Below, piece after piece: positions 29,027 to 37,627 of a stretch of 64,000 nt of DNA. Made by a program: the position numbers and the translations under genes. Where the stretch lies: contig NZ_CP093845.1 in assembly GCF_024732245.1 (NCBI RefSeq), forward strand, positions 3,470,087 through 3,534,086, in the 5' to 3' direction. Source of the DNA: Dietzia sp. B32. GTDB taxonomy: Bacteria > Actinomycetota > Actinomycetes > Mycobacteriales > Mycobacteriaceae. Every line of letters begins with the position of its first letter. Position 1 is the first letter of the stretch. Under the pieces are notes generated by a model. It was not told the origin of the DNA and searched no databases. It saw nothing but the letters and a program-made list of their open reading frames with translations.

Positions 29027-29699
29027 CGAACTGGTCGGTGATCCGTAGCCGTCGTTCGGCGAACGCGTACAGCGCCGCCGGCCGACCCCCCGACGGCCCC
29101 GGCGGAGCGCTGCGCCCGCACCGCACGAGCTCGCCGCGGCGGGTGAGGACGCGCTGCAGGTTGGTCGGGTCCACCGGGTGGCCGAGGGCGGCGCCGTAGA
29201 GCTGCGCGAGGAATGACAGCGTGAACTCCTCGGGCGCCAGGGCGAACCCCAGGGTGGAGTAGGAGAGCTTGGCCGCCAGCCGGGCTCGTGCGCGGGCCAC
29301 GATCTCGGCGTGGTCATAGACGGTGTCCGGCAGCTGGTCGACCCGGAACCATGCCGTGTCGGTGGGGATCGCCGGGTCCGCGTCGCTGGGCAGGACTCCG
29401 AGGAAGCCGGAGGCGAACACGCGCCGGCCGGGGATGCGGGCGGGGTCGGAGAACTCGGCGACGGACTCCAGGTGGCTCAGTGATCGGACGTCGACCTTCT
29501 CGGCGAGTTGCCGGGTGGCGGAGGCGGGGAGGTCCTCGTCGTCGCGGACCTCGCCACCGGGTAGAGCCCACCTGCCGGCGGCCGGCCCGAGGGAGTGTTG
29601 CCACAGCAGGACGTGGAGCGCGGGAGCGGCGGCCCCGGGGACCGGCCGCACCTGGGTCACCACGACGAGGACCTCGTGACCGGTGTTACACTGCATCAT
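28995..29699 (-). CDS. nrtR: Nudix-related transcriptional regulator of NAD synthesis (NrtR type)
   Basis: The 234-residue protein has an N-terminal Nudix domain (about 1-150) and a C-terminal winged-helix region (about 155-225, ending in [15 protein letters not shown]). This is the NrtR architecture: a sensor of ADP-ribose or NAD intermediates that represses NAD genes. The Nudix box at residues 49-71 is degraded. The canonical REUxEExGU reads RQLAEKVDV, so two of the catalytic acidic/Glu positions and the Gly are lost, favouring sensing over hydrolysis. It is divergent from nadA, with a palindromic site touching its start codon. Two adjacent ATG codons (29696, 29699) can start it. Its 3' end overlaps the convergent membrane-protein gene. 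Confidence 0.85.
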   Translation of the reverse strand: MMQCNTGHEVLVVVTQVRPVPGAAAPALHVLLWQHSLGPAAGRWALPGGEVRDDEDLPASATRQLAEKVDVRSLSHLESVAEFSDPARIPGRRVFASGFLGVLPSDADPAIPTDTAWFRVDQLPDTVYDHAEIVARARARLAAKLSYSTLGFALAPEEFTLSFLAQLYGAALGHPVDPTNLQRVLTRRGELVRCGRSAPPGPSGGRPAALYAFAERRLRITDQFATLRPPTTAG

Positions 29700-29722
29700 G
29701 TTTTCGATTGTAAGTCGAAAAC
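29700..29722. promoter_or_regulatory. Candidate NrtR operator (nrtR/nadA)
   Basis: GTTTTCGA (29700-29707) and TCGAAAAC (29715-29722) are perfect 8-bp arms around a 7-bp spacer TTGTAAG. The site abuts the nrtR start codon and lies 53 bp before nadA, so one bound regulator could repress both directions. The assignment rests on position and on the Nudix-regulator gene next to it. Confidence 0.75.
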
Positions 29723-29774
29723 GACCGGCCGGTGGTTTGCCGGTCCGCACCGATTCACCCGGGAGGGGGCAGCG

Positions 29775-30869
29775 ATGAGCACTGCCACAGGACTGAACAC
29801 CGCGAGCACGACGGTCGCACCGAGGCCGGACACCGTCGTCGGGCGGCTCGATTCGCCGCTCGCGGCGAAGATCCGTCACGACGGCGCGGTGTACACGGGC
29901 GTCGAGCCCGACGCGCAGTGGGCGTCCGAGATCCGCCGACTCGCCGCCGAGCGCGACGCGGTGATCCTCGCGCACAACTACGAGGTCCCCGCGATCCAGG
30001 ACATCGCCCACCATGTGGGCGACTCCCTCGCCCTGTCGCGCATCGCGGCGGAGGCGGAGCAGTCGACCATCATCTTCTGCGGCGTCCACTTCATGGCGGA
30101 GACCGCGAAGATCCTGTCCCCGGACAAGACGGTCCTCATCCCCGACGAGGCCGCGGGCTGCTCGCTGGCCGATTCCATCACCGCCGAGCAGCTGGCGGAG
30201 TGGAAGTCCGAGCACCCGGACGCGGTGGTGGTCTCCTACGTCAACACCACCGCCGCCGTGAAGGCCCTCACCGACATCTGCTGCACCAGTTCCAACGCGG
30301 TCGAGGTGGTCGAGTCGATCGACCCGGACCGCGAGGTGCTGTTCCTGCCCGATCAGTTCCTCGGCGCGCACGTCCGGCGCAAGACGGGCCGCGAGAACGT
30401 CCTGGTGTGGGCGGGCGAGTGTCACGTCCACGCCGCGATCAACGGTGACCAGCTCACCGCCAAGTCGCAGGCGCACCCGGGCGCCGAGCTGTTCGTCCAC
30501 CCCGAGTGCGGTTGCGCCACGAGTGCCCTGCACCTGGCCACCGAGGGTGCGGTCCCGGCCGACCAGGTCAAGATCCTGTCCACCGGCGGGATGGTCGACG
30601 CCGCCCGCGCCTCGGGTGCCCGCGAGGTCCTCGTGGCCACCGAGGTCGGGATGATCCACCAGCTGCGCAAGGCCGCCCCGGAGATCGACTTCCTGCCGGT
30701 CAACGACCAGGCCAGCTGCCCCTACATGAAGATGATCACCCCGGCCGCGCTGCTGCGCGCGCTCGTGGAGGGGGCCGACGAGGTGCACGTCGACCCGGTC
30801 ACCGCCGAGGCCGCGCGCGGGTCCGTCGAGCGGATGATCGCGATCGGCAACCCGGGGTCGGGGGAGTGA
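29775..30869 (+). CDS. nadA: Quinolinate synthase A
   Basis: NadA condenses iminoaspartate with dihydroxyacetone phosphate to quinolinate, using a 4Fe-4S cluster. The 364-residue protein has the three expected cluster ligands Cys129 (AAGCSLAD), Cys216 (GECHVH) and Cys315 (ASCPYMK), spaced as in E. coli. The substrate motifs [22 protein letters not shown] and VHPECGC also fit. ATG 29775 follows GGAGGGGG. It overlaps nadC by 4 bp (GTGA). The usual nadB (aspartate oxidase) between nadA and nadC is absent, so iminoaspartate must come from a gene elsewhere. Confidence 0.96.
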   Translation: MSTATGLNTASTTVAPRPDTVVGRLDSPLAAKIRHDGAVYTGVEPDAQWASEIRRLAAERDAVILAHNYEVPAIQDIAHHVGDSLALSRIAAEAEQSTIIFCGVHFMAETAKILSPDKTVLIPDEAAGCSLADSITAEQLAEWKSEHPDAVVVSYVNTTAAVKALTDICCTSSNAVEVVESIDPDREVLFLPDQFLGAHVRRKTGRENVLVWAGECHVHAAINGDQLTAKSQAHPGAELFVHPECGCATSALHLATEGAVPADQVKILSTGGMVDAARASGAREVLVATEVGMIHQLRKAAPEIDFLPVNDQASCPYMKMITPAALLRALVEGADEVHVDPVTAEAARGSVERMIAIGNPGSGE

Positions 30870-31837
30870 GCGGGGCCGGCGCGTCGAACGTGGCGCCCGG
30901 GGCCGACCGTGACGACCCCCGCGCCGACGACCCCCGCGCCGACGACCACCGGGGCGACGACGACGAGGTCTTCGACCCCGACACCCGTGCCGACGCCCTG
31001 ATCGCGGTACGGCGTGCCCTCGAGGAGGACCTGCGATACGGCCCGGATGCCACCTCGCTGGCGACGGTGCCCGCAGACGCCCGCGCCACGGCCCGCCTCG
31101 CGACCCGCTCCGACGGGGTCGTGGCCGGACTGCCGCTGGTGGAGATGGTCCTGGCCGAGGTGTTCGGCCGGGCCGAGCCGGGGCGGGCGGACTTCTCGGT
31201 GGTTCTGCACGCCCACGACGGGGACCGCGTCTCGGCCGGCGACGTGGTCGCCGAGATCAGCGCTCCGACGCTCGGGTTGCTCACCGCCGAGCGGACCCTG
31301 CTCAACCTCGTGTGCCACCTGTCCGGCGTGGCCACCGCGACCCGCGCGTGGGCCGACGAGCTCGCCGGGACGGGCTGCGCCGTTCGCGACACCCGCAAGA
31401 CCATGCCCGGGATGCGGTTGCTGCAGAAGTACGCGGTCCGCTGCGGTGGCGGGGTCAACCATCGACTGGGCCTGGGCGACGCGGTGTTGGTCAAGGACAA
31501 CCACGTGGTGGCCGCTGGCGGGGTGCTCCCGGCGTTGGCCGCGGTGCGGGAGCGCTTCCCGGATCTGCCGTGCGAGGTCGAGGTGGACTCGCTCGAGCAA
31601 CTGGACGAGATGCTGGGAGCCGGCGTGGACCTCGTCCTGCTCGACAACTTCCCCGTCTGGCAGACCCAGATCGCGGTCCAGCGCCGCGACAAGGTCTCAC
31701 CGGCCACCCGCCTGGAGTCCAGCGGTGGGTTGACGCTCGACGCGGCGGCCGATTACGCCCGCTGCGGGGTCGATTATCTGGCGGTCGGGGGCCTGACCCA
31801 CTCCGTCGCGGTGCTCGATCTGGGACTGGATATGTGA
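30866..31837 (+). CDS. nadC: Nicotinate-nucleotide pyrophosphorylase (quinolinate PRTase)
   Basis: NadC converts quinolinate and PRPP to nicotinate mononucleotide. The 323-residue protein starts at GTG 30866 inside the nadA stop. The first 35 residues are an acidic extension with three Asp-rich units encoded by 15-bp repeats, absent from typical NadC. The enzyme then follows. [33 protein letters not shown] and [19 protein letters not shown] hold the active-site Arg/Lys/His residues, and VDLVLLDNF and ESSGGL complete the barrel. It is the second gene of the NrtR-controlled operon. Confidence 0.96.
   Translation: MSGAGASNVAPGADRDDPRADDPRADDHRGDDDEVFDPDTRADALIAVRRALEEDLRYGPDATSLATVPADARATARLATRSDGVVAGLPLVEMVLAEVFGRAEPGRADFSVVLHAHDGDRVSAGDVVAEISAPTLGLLTAERTLLNLVCHLSGVATATRAWADELAGTGCAVRDTRKTMPGMRLLQKYAVRCGGGVNHRLGLGDAVLVKDNHVVAAGGVLPALAAVRERFPDLPCEVEVDSLEQLDEMLGAGVDLVLLDNFPVWQTQIAVQRRDKVSPATRLESSGGLTLDAAADYARCGVDYLAVGGLTHSVAVLDLGLDM
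30911..30955 (+). repeat. 15-bp tandem repeat, 3 copies, in nadC N-terminus
   Basis: GACGACCCCCGCGCC occurs twice exactly (30911-30925, 30926-30940), then a diverged copy GACGACCACCGGGGC (30941-30955). It encodes [15 protein letters not shown] in the acidic tail of NadC. Confidence 0.9.
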
Positions 31838-31901
31838 GGTCCGCCCCACCGTGGCCTTCGGGCTCGGGCCACCGGCCGCGGTCCGCGTAAAGTCGAGGAC
31901 C

Positions 31902-32426
31902 ATGACGGGGTTCTGGGACTCAGGCGAGAAGAGCACGGCAGCGGAACGACGATTGCAGCGGATGGAGGAGGCGCGCCGCCGCGTCGAGGCGGGGGAGAAC
32001 ACCTCGCCGCCCCCTCCGCCCGCACCCGCCAGGAGCACCAGGCCGACGCGCTCCGCCCGCACCGCCAAGGCCCCGACCGTCGACCCGCTCGCGGTGACCG
32101 GAGCGCAGTTCGCGGTGTGGCGCAGTGTGCAGCACTTCTGCAGTACCGATTCCACGCCCGACGCCCGTGGCGCCGACCTCGACCTGCTGGTGGCCTGGTC
32201 CGACACGATCCAGCCGTTCCGGCTCCGGCAGCGCATCGTCGCCAGGTTGGACAACGAGGGGGCCTGGCTGCCCGTCAGTTACGCCAAGGACGGTGCCCGC
32301 GAGCCCATCACCCAGGCTCAGGCGGAGCGCTACCGGGAGGCCCGTCTCGGCGAGACCACCCTGTCCGGCGGGGCCCAGAAGCCGCTCAAGGAGACCGATC
32401 ACCCGGACGAGACGGTCGCCCTGTAA
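31902..32426 (+). CDS. Hypothetical protein
   Basis: I do not recognise this 174-residue cytoplasmic protein. ATG 31902 follows GAGGA. Residues 1-30 are helical and charged (TAAERRLQRMEEARRRVEAG), a Pro/Arg/Thr-rich linker follows (PPPPPAPARSTRPTRS), and a compact part covers about 60-150 (AVTGAQFAVWRSVQHFC, then RLRQRIVARLDNEGAWLPVSYAKDG). The C-terminus is polar. There is no membrane helix or catalytic motif. It is 64 bp after nadC on the same strand and might be read through from the nad operon. Confidence 0.6.
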   Translation: MTGFWDSGEKSTAAERRLQRMEEARRRVEAGENTSPPPPPAPARSTRPTRSARTAKAPTVDPLAVTGAQFAVWRSVQHFCSTDSTPDARGADLDLLVAWSDTIQPFRLRQRIVARLDNEGAWLPVSYAKDGAREPITQAQAERYREARLGETTLSGGAQKPLKETDHPDETVAL

Positions 32427-32432
32427 CCAGCC

Positions 32433-32466
32433 CTGACGTGCCCCGGCCCCGCCGGCCGCGTGTCAG
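32433..32466. terminator. Possible bidirectional terminator
   Basis: CTGACGTGC (32433-32441) pairs with GCGTGTCAG (32458-32466) with two G-U pairs and a GC-rich 16-base loop, between convergent genes. It overlaps the stop codon of the leftward gene. Confidence 0.3.
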
Positions 32467-33029
32467 CGGTCCCCGAGCGCGAATCGCCGCCCCTCGGGCC
32501 GCGGGCCCGTGGCGAGGACGATCTCGTCGGCTCCGGCCTCGGCGGCCGCCGCGTCGGTGGTCTCCTTGGCAGCGGTGACCTCGTCGTCGTCGCTCCCACC
32601 GGTCTCGCCCGCAGCGCTGTCCCCCGCAGCGCTGTCACCCGCAGCGCCATCACCCGAACCGCCTCCGGCAGGGTCGCCCTCGCCGGTCGCGCGGACCATC
32701 TCACCGTCGCCGGGTAGCGGATCGACGGCCACGATCGTCCCCTCCTCGAGCAGGTCGATGATCGCCGTGCGCGCGGCGCGGGCGTAACGCAGGTTGCGCA
32801 GGGCCGGGGTGTCCGCCTCGGGGGCGGACGGGTCAACGTCGACCAGCCGGAGCGGCTCGCCCGACGGTGCCTCGTAGGCCTCGCACACCGACTCGATCAG
32901 TTCGTCGAGTGCCAGGCTGTCGCGCTCGCCGAGTTTGTCGACCACGATCATGCGGGCTCGTTCGAGCGCGGGCTGCTCGGGTTCGGTGGCGGCGTCGATG
33001 GCGGTTCGGATGGTCTCGAGTGAGGTCAT
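32463..33029 (-). CDS. Hypothetical protein with repeat-bearing linker
   Basis: This 188-residue cytoplasmic protein is of unknown function. The N-terminal 95 residues are helical (LETIRTAIDAATE, then ALERARMIVVDKLGERDS, LDELIESVCEAYEA, LRYARAARTAIIDLLEEG) and resemble a small alpha/beta module. Residues about 110-165 are a low-complexity Gly/Ala/Asp linker with three AAGDS-type units from a 15-bp repeat. The end is a short basic strand (RRFALGDR). ATG 33029 follows GGGGT. No homology is recognised. It starts 39 bp beyond the stop of the CDF transporter gene and may be the last gene of that operon. Confidence 0.6.
   Translation of the reverse strand: MTSLETIRTAIDAATEPEQPALERARMIVVDKLGERDSLALDELIESVCEAYEAPSGEPLRLVDVDPSAPEADTPALRNLRYARAARTAIIDLLEEGTIVAVDPLPGDGEMVRATGEGDPAGGGSGDGAAGDSAAGDSAAGETGGSDDDEVTAAKETTDAAAAEAGADEIVLATGPRPEGRRFALGDR
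32610..32654 (-). repeat. 15-bp tandem repeat, 3 copies, in hypothetical gene
   Basis: Plus-strand units CGCAGCGCTGTCCCC, CGCAGCGCTGTCACC and CGCAGCGCCATCACC (32610-32624, 32625-32639, 32640-32654) encode Gly-Asp-Ser/Gly-Ala-Ala type pentapeptides on the minus strand. Confidence 0.88.
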
Positions 33030-33068
33030 ACCCCGAGCCTGCCAGTCCGGGCGGCGGCGTGCAGCCGG

Positions 33069-34073
33069 TCAGCAGGGGCGGTGGGCGTCGTGCACCTGCG
33101 GCACCACCGTCACCACCACGTCTTCGATCTTCCAGCTCAGCTCGGCCAGCCGACGCCGGACGTCCGCGAGCCGCTCGACGGTGACCTCCCGGCCGGGCGA
33201 CGGGACCAGGAAGGCCTCCACATGGAAGACGTGCCCCTGGTCGCGAACCCGCGCGCCGTGGTCGTCTGCCCAGTCGACACCCGCCAGGAGGTCGTCGATC
33301 CGGTACACGAGTGGATGCGGGTCGGTGCCGTCGAACCGGGTGGGACGCGCGTCGGCCAGGCCTTCGATCGCACCGCGCAGGTTCGACCACCCGTCCCGCA
33401 CGATCGACACGCTCACGACCAACGCCGCCACCGCATCCGCCCACCACAGGCCCACCGCGATCCCGAGGACGCCGACGATGGTGGCCAGGCCGGTCTTCCA
33501 GTCCGCGCGGTTCATGTCCGCATCGGCGTAGAGGACCTTGTCGTGCAGCGTCTCGGCGGGTGCGGCCTTCATCCGGCCGAGGAAGAACGGCCCGATGACG
33601 GACAACCCCATCACCACGATCATCAGCCACCCGGACCAGACCACCCGCCCGCCGATCTCCACGACCCCCAGCGGCGGCCGCTCGCCCGTCACCAGACCCG
33701 TCGCGGAGTCAAAGACGAGGAACGCCCCCATCGTCAGTAGAGCCACCGCGGCGACGAGATGCCCGATCCCGACGGCGCGATGCCGGCCGTAGGGGAAACG
33801 AGCCGACGGCGGAGTCCGCGCGATCCGCACCGCCACGAGGAACGCGATCGGCGGCAGGAGGGACAGCGAGTCCTCGATCCAGGCGGCCTTCATCGCCTGC
33901 GACTGGCCGGACACGGCGTACACCGCTGCGACGGTGACGACCAGTACCGCGAGGGTCGCCCACTCCAGGCGGACCGCGCGACGCAGCGCGGCCCGTTGAT
34001 CGTCGGGCAGGTCGTCGCGCCCGATCCCCGACGCGCCGCGGCTCCGTCGGTCGTCGTCCCTCTCGGCACTCAT
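33069..34073 (-). CDS. Cation diffusion facilitator (CDF) transporter
   Basis: This 334-residue proton-driven divalent metal exporter-like protein starts at ATG 34071-34073, overlapping the stop of the solute-binding protein gene. A cytoplasmic charged start is followed by six helices between residues 35 and 230, with acidic/polar metal-site candidates in WIEDSLSLL (helix 2) and YADADMNRADWKTG (before helix 5). The loop between helices 2 and 3 has PYGRHRAVGIGH. The C-terminal 90 residues form the cytoplasmic ferredoxin-like domain ending VVTVVPQVHDAHRPC. The metal (Zn, Mn, Co or Fe) cannot be told from sequence. Confidence 0.85.
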   Translation of the reverse strand: MSAERDDDRRSRGASGIGRDDLPDDQRAALRRAVRLEWATLAVLVVTVAAVYAVSGQSQAMKAAWIEDSLSLLPPIAFLVAVRIARTPPSARFPYGRHRAVGIGHLVAAVALLTMGAFLVFDSATGLVTGERPPLGVVEIGGRVVWSGWLMIVVMGLSVIGPFFLGRMKAAPAETLHDKVLYADADMNRADWKTGLATIVGVLGIAVGLWWADAVAALVVSVSIVRDGWSNLRGAIEGLADARPTRFDGTDPHPLVYRIDDLLAGVDWADDHGARVRDQGHVFHVEAFLVPSPGREVTVERLADVRRRLAELSWKIEDVVVTVVPQVHDAHRPC

Positions 34074-34633
34074 GATGCGCCCCCGGATTCGGCGAGGTAG
34101 GTCTCCAGCGCCACCAACAGCGCGTTCTCCCCGAGGGGAGTGGCCATCACCATCTTCTCGGTGTCCCCGTCGGGGGTGACCTCGTCGGTGTACGGCCTCG
34201 TCAACGCGATCTCCTTCTCCCACGGGGAGTCGGAGGTCAGCCCGCCCACGACCACGTCGAGGTCCCCGCGGGCCATCGCCATCACGAGTTCACTCTCCGC
34301 GCCGGGCGTCCACTCGACGTCCGCGGCGTACGACTCGGCGAATCCGGTGACCAGGTCGATCTCCCGCCCGGCGACCCGGCCGTCGTCGTACACCTCGGTC
34401 CACGGCGGGTTCTCCGACACGCCCACCCTCAGCACGCCGTCGGTGATGCGCCCGAGACTGCCGTCGGTGTCCTTGGGGAGTGGTCCGCCGCAGGCGGCGC
34501 CGAGGACCGCGACGAGGACCGCGACAACGACGGTGAGAACGACGGAGTGAGCGACGGAGACGACGCCTCGGCCGGTCGTCTCCAGCGGGCCGCGGGTACG
34601 ACCACGCTCGACTGGATTTCGACGGACGTGCAT
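34070..34633 (-). CDS. Short family-3 solute-binding lipoprotein
   Basis: This 187-residue ABC-type solute-binding domain protein starts at ATG 34631-34633, upstream of which is GGTGGGG. An Arg-rich N-terminus and hydrophobic segment end in VLGAACGG, a lipobox. The mature part has the SBP_bac_3 opening (GVLRVGVSENPPWTEVYDDGRVAGREIDLV), the aspartate-bearing ARGDLDVVVGGLTSDSPWEKEIALTRPY, then stops soon after. At about 140 mature residues it is clearly shorter than the usual 220, lacking much of the second lobe. It may be truncated, or a minimal sensor. No permease or ATPase is adjacent. It overlaps the CDF gene by 4 bp. Confidence 0.75.
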   Translation of the reverse strand: MHVRRNPVERGRTRGPLETTGRGVVSVAHSVVLTVVVAVLVAVLGAACGGPLPKDTDGSLGRITDGVLRVGVSENPPWTEVYDDGRVAGREIDLVTGFAESYAADVEWTPGAESELVMAMARGDLDVVVGGLTSDSPWEKEIALTRPYTDEVTPDGDTEKMVMATPLGENALLVALETYLAESGGAS

Positions 34634-34662
34634 GGGATTCCCCACCTTCCGCGTCGACCCGT

Positions 34663-35544
34663 TCAGGACGAGAGTTCCACCAGCACACCGGGGATCTCGG
34701 GCAGCAGTTCGCGCGCGAGGAATCCGGTCACACCGACCCGGGCGGACAACCGCTCCCCGGCCCGACCGTGACCGAAGGTCGCCCACGCGGCGGCCTGGGC
34801 GGGTTCGGCCCCACGGGCGAGCAACCCGCCGATGAGCCCGGCCTTGACGTCACCCGACCCCGAGACGCCGAGACCGAACGAGCCGGATTCGTCCCGCCAT
34901 AACCGGCCGTCCGGCGCGGCGATCCACGAGGTCGCAGTGCCGGTCACCACCACGGCCCCGGCTCGCCCGGCGAGCTCGATGGCGTGTCCCGGGGTGTCGG
35001 ACTCCACCTCGTCCTCGGGCACGTCGAGGGTGCGGGCGAGCTCCCTGGGATTAGGGCTGAGGACCGCGCGCCCCTCGAGGTGCGCGAGCCCGTCGGGATT
35101 CTCCGTGACGTAGGCCATCCCCAGCGCGTCCAGCACGAGCGTGGTGTCCAGCCGGGGCACGACATCGGAGAGCAGCTCCACCGCGGCGACCTTGTCGCAT
35201 ATGCCCGGACCCAACACCACTGCGTCACACCCCTGAGCGAGTTCGACGATCGTGTCCGCGCCCGCGGCGGTGAGCTCGCCGGCGTCGTCCTCGGGTAGAC
35301 CGACGGTCTTCGATTCCGGGATATGGATCGCGAGGGTCGACGCCACCGACCCGGCCGTGGCGATCTGCAGTTTGCCGGCCCCGCACCGCAGCGCCGCCTC
35401 CGCGGCCAGCAGCACCGCGCCCGGGGTGGACCGGCTGCCACCGACGACCAGGACCCGCCCTCGACCCTCCTTCCCGCCGTCGGGGGAGGGGAGAGCCCAC
35501 CCGCGGAGCAGGTGCGGCGTGAGGACCGACTCGCTGCTGCTCAC
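34663..35544 (-). CDS. nnrD: ADP-dependent NAD(P)H-hydrate dehydratase
   Basis: The enzyme repairs NAD(P)H hydrates using ADP. The 293-residue protein is a YjeF C-terminal/ribokinase-fold domain without the epimerase half. Signatures are GRVLVVGGSRSTPGAVLLAAEAALRCGAG near the start, VLGPGI, DALG, SPNPREL and the catalytic GSGDVKAG with Asp232. It overlaps the phosphatase gene upstream by 4 bp (ATGA), placing it in the alcohol-dehydrogenase operon. The epimerase partner (NnrE) is not in the window. Confidence 0.92.
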   Translation of the reverse strand: MSSSESVLTPHLLRGWALPSPDGGKEGRGRVLVVGGSRSTPGAVLLAAEAALRCGAGKLQIATAGSVASTLAIHIPESKTVGLPEDDAGELTAAGADTIVELAQGCDAVVLGPGICDKVAAVELLSDVVPRLDTTLVLDALGMAYVTENPDGLAHLEGRAVLSPNPRELARTLDVPEDEVESDTPGHAIELAGRAGAVVVTGTATSWIAAPDGRLWRDESGSFGLGVSGSGDVKAGLIGGLLARGAEPAQAAAWATFGHGRAGERLSARVGVTGFLARELLPEIPGVLVELSS

Positions 35545-36335
35545 CGCGCCGCCTCCTCGGTCCCAGCCGGGATCTCCCGGGTCATCGGCTCGTCAGCTCG
35601 CTCTACGGCCGTCGTGTCCGCGTAGCGTTCGAGTTCGAGTCGCTCGGTCCGGGCGCCGGCGCGCGGGCCTGTGCCCGTGCCCACCCGGTACGTCGTCACC
35701 GAACAATTGGGCAGGGGGTCCTCCCGGTCGATCCGGAGGACCTCCTCCTCGGCCATCTGCTCCAGCGCCACGCGGAAACACATGATGACCGCCTGGTGGC
35801 TGAAGACCGCGACCCGCTCGCCGGCGTACTGCTGACGCAGATCCGTCAGTAGATAGCGCACCCGCAGGAGCACATCGGTCCAGCTCTCGCCACCGGGAGG
35901 ACGGTAGTAGAACTTGCCGATACGGTCCCGCCGCTCGGCTTCCTCCGGATACCGCTCCCGGATCCCACGGCCGGTGAATCCGTCGAGAATCCCCAGATCA
36001 CGCTCACGCAGCCGTTCGTCGGTGAGCAGCGCGGCACCGCCGGACCCATCTCCGCGCGCATGACCACCGACCACCTCGAGTGCCGCCGAGGCCGTGTCCG
36101 CCGCCCGGCGATACGGCGAGGTCAGCCACACGGTCGGGCGGGCCTCGGTGGGCAGGTCCCCGAGCCAGGCACCCACCGCCCGGGACTGGCGCACCCCGGC
36201 GTCCGACAACGGCGTGTCGGCGTCGCGGTGGTCCAGGTCGAGTTGGTGGGCACCGGCGGCGCGGGCATTGTCGTTGGCGACGTTGCCGACACTCTGGCCG
36301 TGGCGGACAAGCAGGAGTCCCGCGAGTTCGGTCAC
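35541..36335 (-). CDS. Histidine phosphatase (phosphoglycerate-mutase-like)
   Basis: This 264-residue member of the histidine phosphatase superfamily has the phosphorylated His in LLLVRHGQSVGN, an Arg in LTSPYRRAADTA, the acid in LRERDLGILDGF and a second His in VAVFSHQAVIMCF. Its substrate is unknown; homologues act on small phosphates or phosphoproteins. The C-terminal tail (about 225-264) is polar and Arg/Glu-rich. Its start overlaps the alcohol dehydrogenase stop and its stop overlaps nnrD, so the three are translationally coupled. Confidence 0.88.
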   Translation of the reverse strand: MTELAGLLLVRHGQSVGNVANDNARAAGAHQLDLDHRDADTPLSDAGVRQSRAVGAWLGDLPTEARPTVWLTSPYRRAADTASAALEVVGGHARGDGSGGAALLTDERLRERDLGILDGFTGRGIRERYPEEAERRDRIGKFYYRPPGGESWTDVLLRVRYLLTDLRQQYAGERVAVFSHQAVIMCFRVALEQMAEEEVLRIDREDPLPNCSVTTYRVGTGTGPRAGARTERLELERYADTTAVERADEPMTREIPAGTEEAAR

Positions 36336-37513
36336 GGCTCGAGGACCACCTTCACGGCGCCGTCCTCCTTCTTCTGGAACATCTCGTATGCGCGGGGTGC
36401 GTCGGCCAGCGGGAGCCGGTGGGTGGCGAAGTCGTCGACGCCCAACGGATCGTCGTCGGTGAGCAGCGGCATGATCTCCGGAACCCAGCGCTTGACGTTG
36501 GCCTGGCCCATCTTCAGGGTGATCTGCTTGTCGAACAACGTGAGCATGGGCACCGGATCGGCGGTGCCTCCGTACACACCCGAGAGCGAGATTGCCCCGC
36601 CGCGGCGCACGATGTCTATCGCCGAGTAGAACGCCCCGAGTCGGTCGACCCCGGCGTGCTCCATCATCTTCTTGCCGAAGAACTTGGGCATCAGACCGAC
36701 CGCGGCATGCGCAGCGCTCGCCACGGGAGAACCATGGGCTTCCATGCCGACCGCGTCGATCACCGATTCGGGCCCGCGGCCGTCCGTCATGTCGCGGATG
36801 ACGTCGCCGATCTCGCCGGGAACGTCAGTTGGATCGATCACCTCCACCCCGCGGTGGGCCTGGCGGGCCCGGCGCTCGGCTACGGGGTCCACGCCGATCA
36901 CGCGGTGTCCACGGTGCGCGGCGATGCGTGCGGCCATGTCGCCGATCGGCCCGAGGCCCAACACGACGACCGTGCCACCGTCGGGGATCTCCGCGTACTC
37001 CACGGCCTGCCAGGCGGTGGGCAGGACGTCGGAGAGGTAAAGGTATCGGTCATCCGAATGCTCGTGCGGCACCTTGATGTGGGTGTTCTGCGCCTGGGGG
37101 ACCCGCAGGTATTCGGCCTGACCGCCCGAGACACTGCCGTACAGCTCGGAGTAGCCGAACAACGCCGCCCCCATGCCCTGGTCACGCACCTGGGTGGTCT
37201 CGCACTGGGTGTTCAGGCCCTTGTCGCACATGAAGCAGTGGCCGCAGGAGATCTGGAAGGGCATCACCACGCGGTCGCCGGGCTTGAGCCCGGTCACCTC
37301 CGCGCCGACCTCCTCCACGATTCCCATGGGCTCGTGTCCGAGGATGTCGCCCTCGTTCATGAAGGGACCCAGCACCTCGTACAGGTGTAGATCCGATCCG
37401 CAGATGTTGGTGCTGGTGATCTTGACGATCGCGTCGGTGGGCTCCTGGATCTGTGGATCAGGGACGTCCTCGACGCGGACGTCGCGCTTGCCGTGCCAGG
37501 TGACTGCCTTCAT
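36332..37513 (-). CDS. Zinc-dependent alcohol dehydrogenase (formaldehyde-dehydrogenase-like)
   Basis: This 393-residue medium-chain dehydrogenase starts at ATG 37511-37513 behind GAGAGGAG. The catalytic zinc ligands are Cys in TSTNICGSDLH and His-Glu in LGHEPMG. The structural zinc loop is CGHCFMCDKGLNTQC. NAD binding is shown by VVVLGLGPIGDMAARIA. The insertion in the substrate domain and the MPKFFGKKMMEHAGVDRLGA segment place it near glutathione-independent formaldehyde dehydrogenases and FDH-like enzymes. It is the first gene of a three- to five-gene operon running to the CDF transporter. Confidence 0.9.
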   Translation of the reverse strand: MKAVTWHGKRDVRVEDVPDPQIQEPTDAIVKITSTNICGSDLHLYEVLGPFMNEGDILGHEPMGIVEEVGAEVTGLKPGDRVVMPFQISCGHCFMCDKGLNTQCETTQVRDQGMGAALFGYSELYGSVSGGQAEYLRVPQAQNTHIKVPHEHSDDRYLYLSDVLPTAWQAVEYAEIPDGGTVVVLGLGPIGDMAARIAAHRGHRVIGVDPVAERRARQAHRGVEVIDPTDVPGEIGDVIRDMTDGRGPESVIDAVGMEAHGSPVASAAHAAVGLMPKFFGKKMMEHAGVDRLGAFYSAIDIVRRGGAISLSGVYGGTADPVPMLTLFDKQITLKMGQANVKRWVPEIMPLLTDDDPLGVDDFATHRLPLADAPRAYEMFQKKEDGAVKVVLEP

Positions 37514-37627
37514 GAGCGGGCTCCTCTCTGGTCGTGCCATGCGCGTTCACGCATGCCTCCGACCGTAATAACGCAGGGCGGCCTCCGCATCCGGTAGACG
37601 TGGCCACCGGCTCGCCGCGGTCGGAGG

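Noticed and set aside
29700-30788. Upstream extension of nrtR across nadA
   Set aside because: It would run antisense to the conserved nadA. The start at 29699 is tied to the operator and gives a normal NrtR length.
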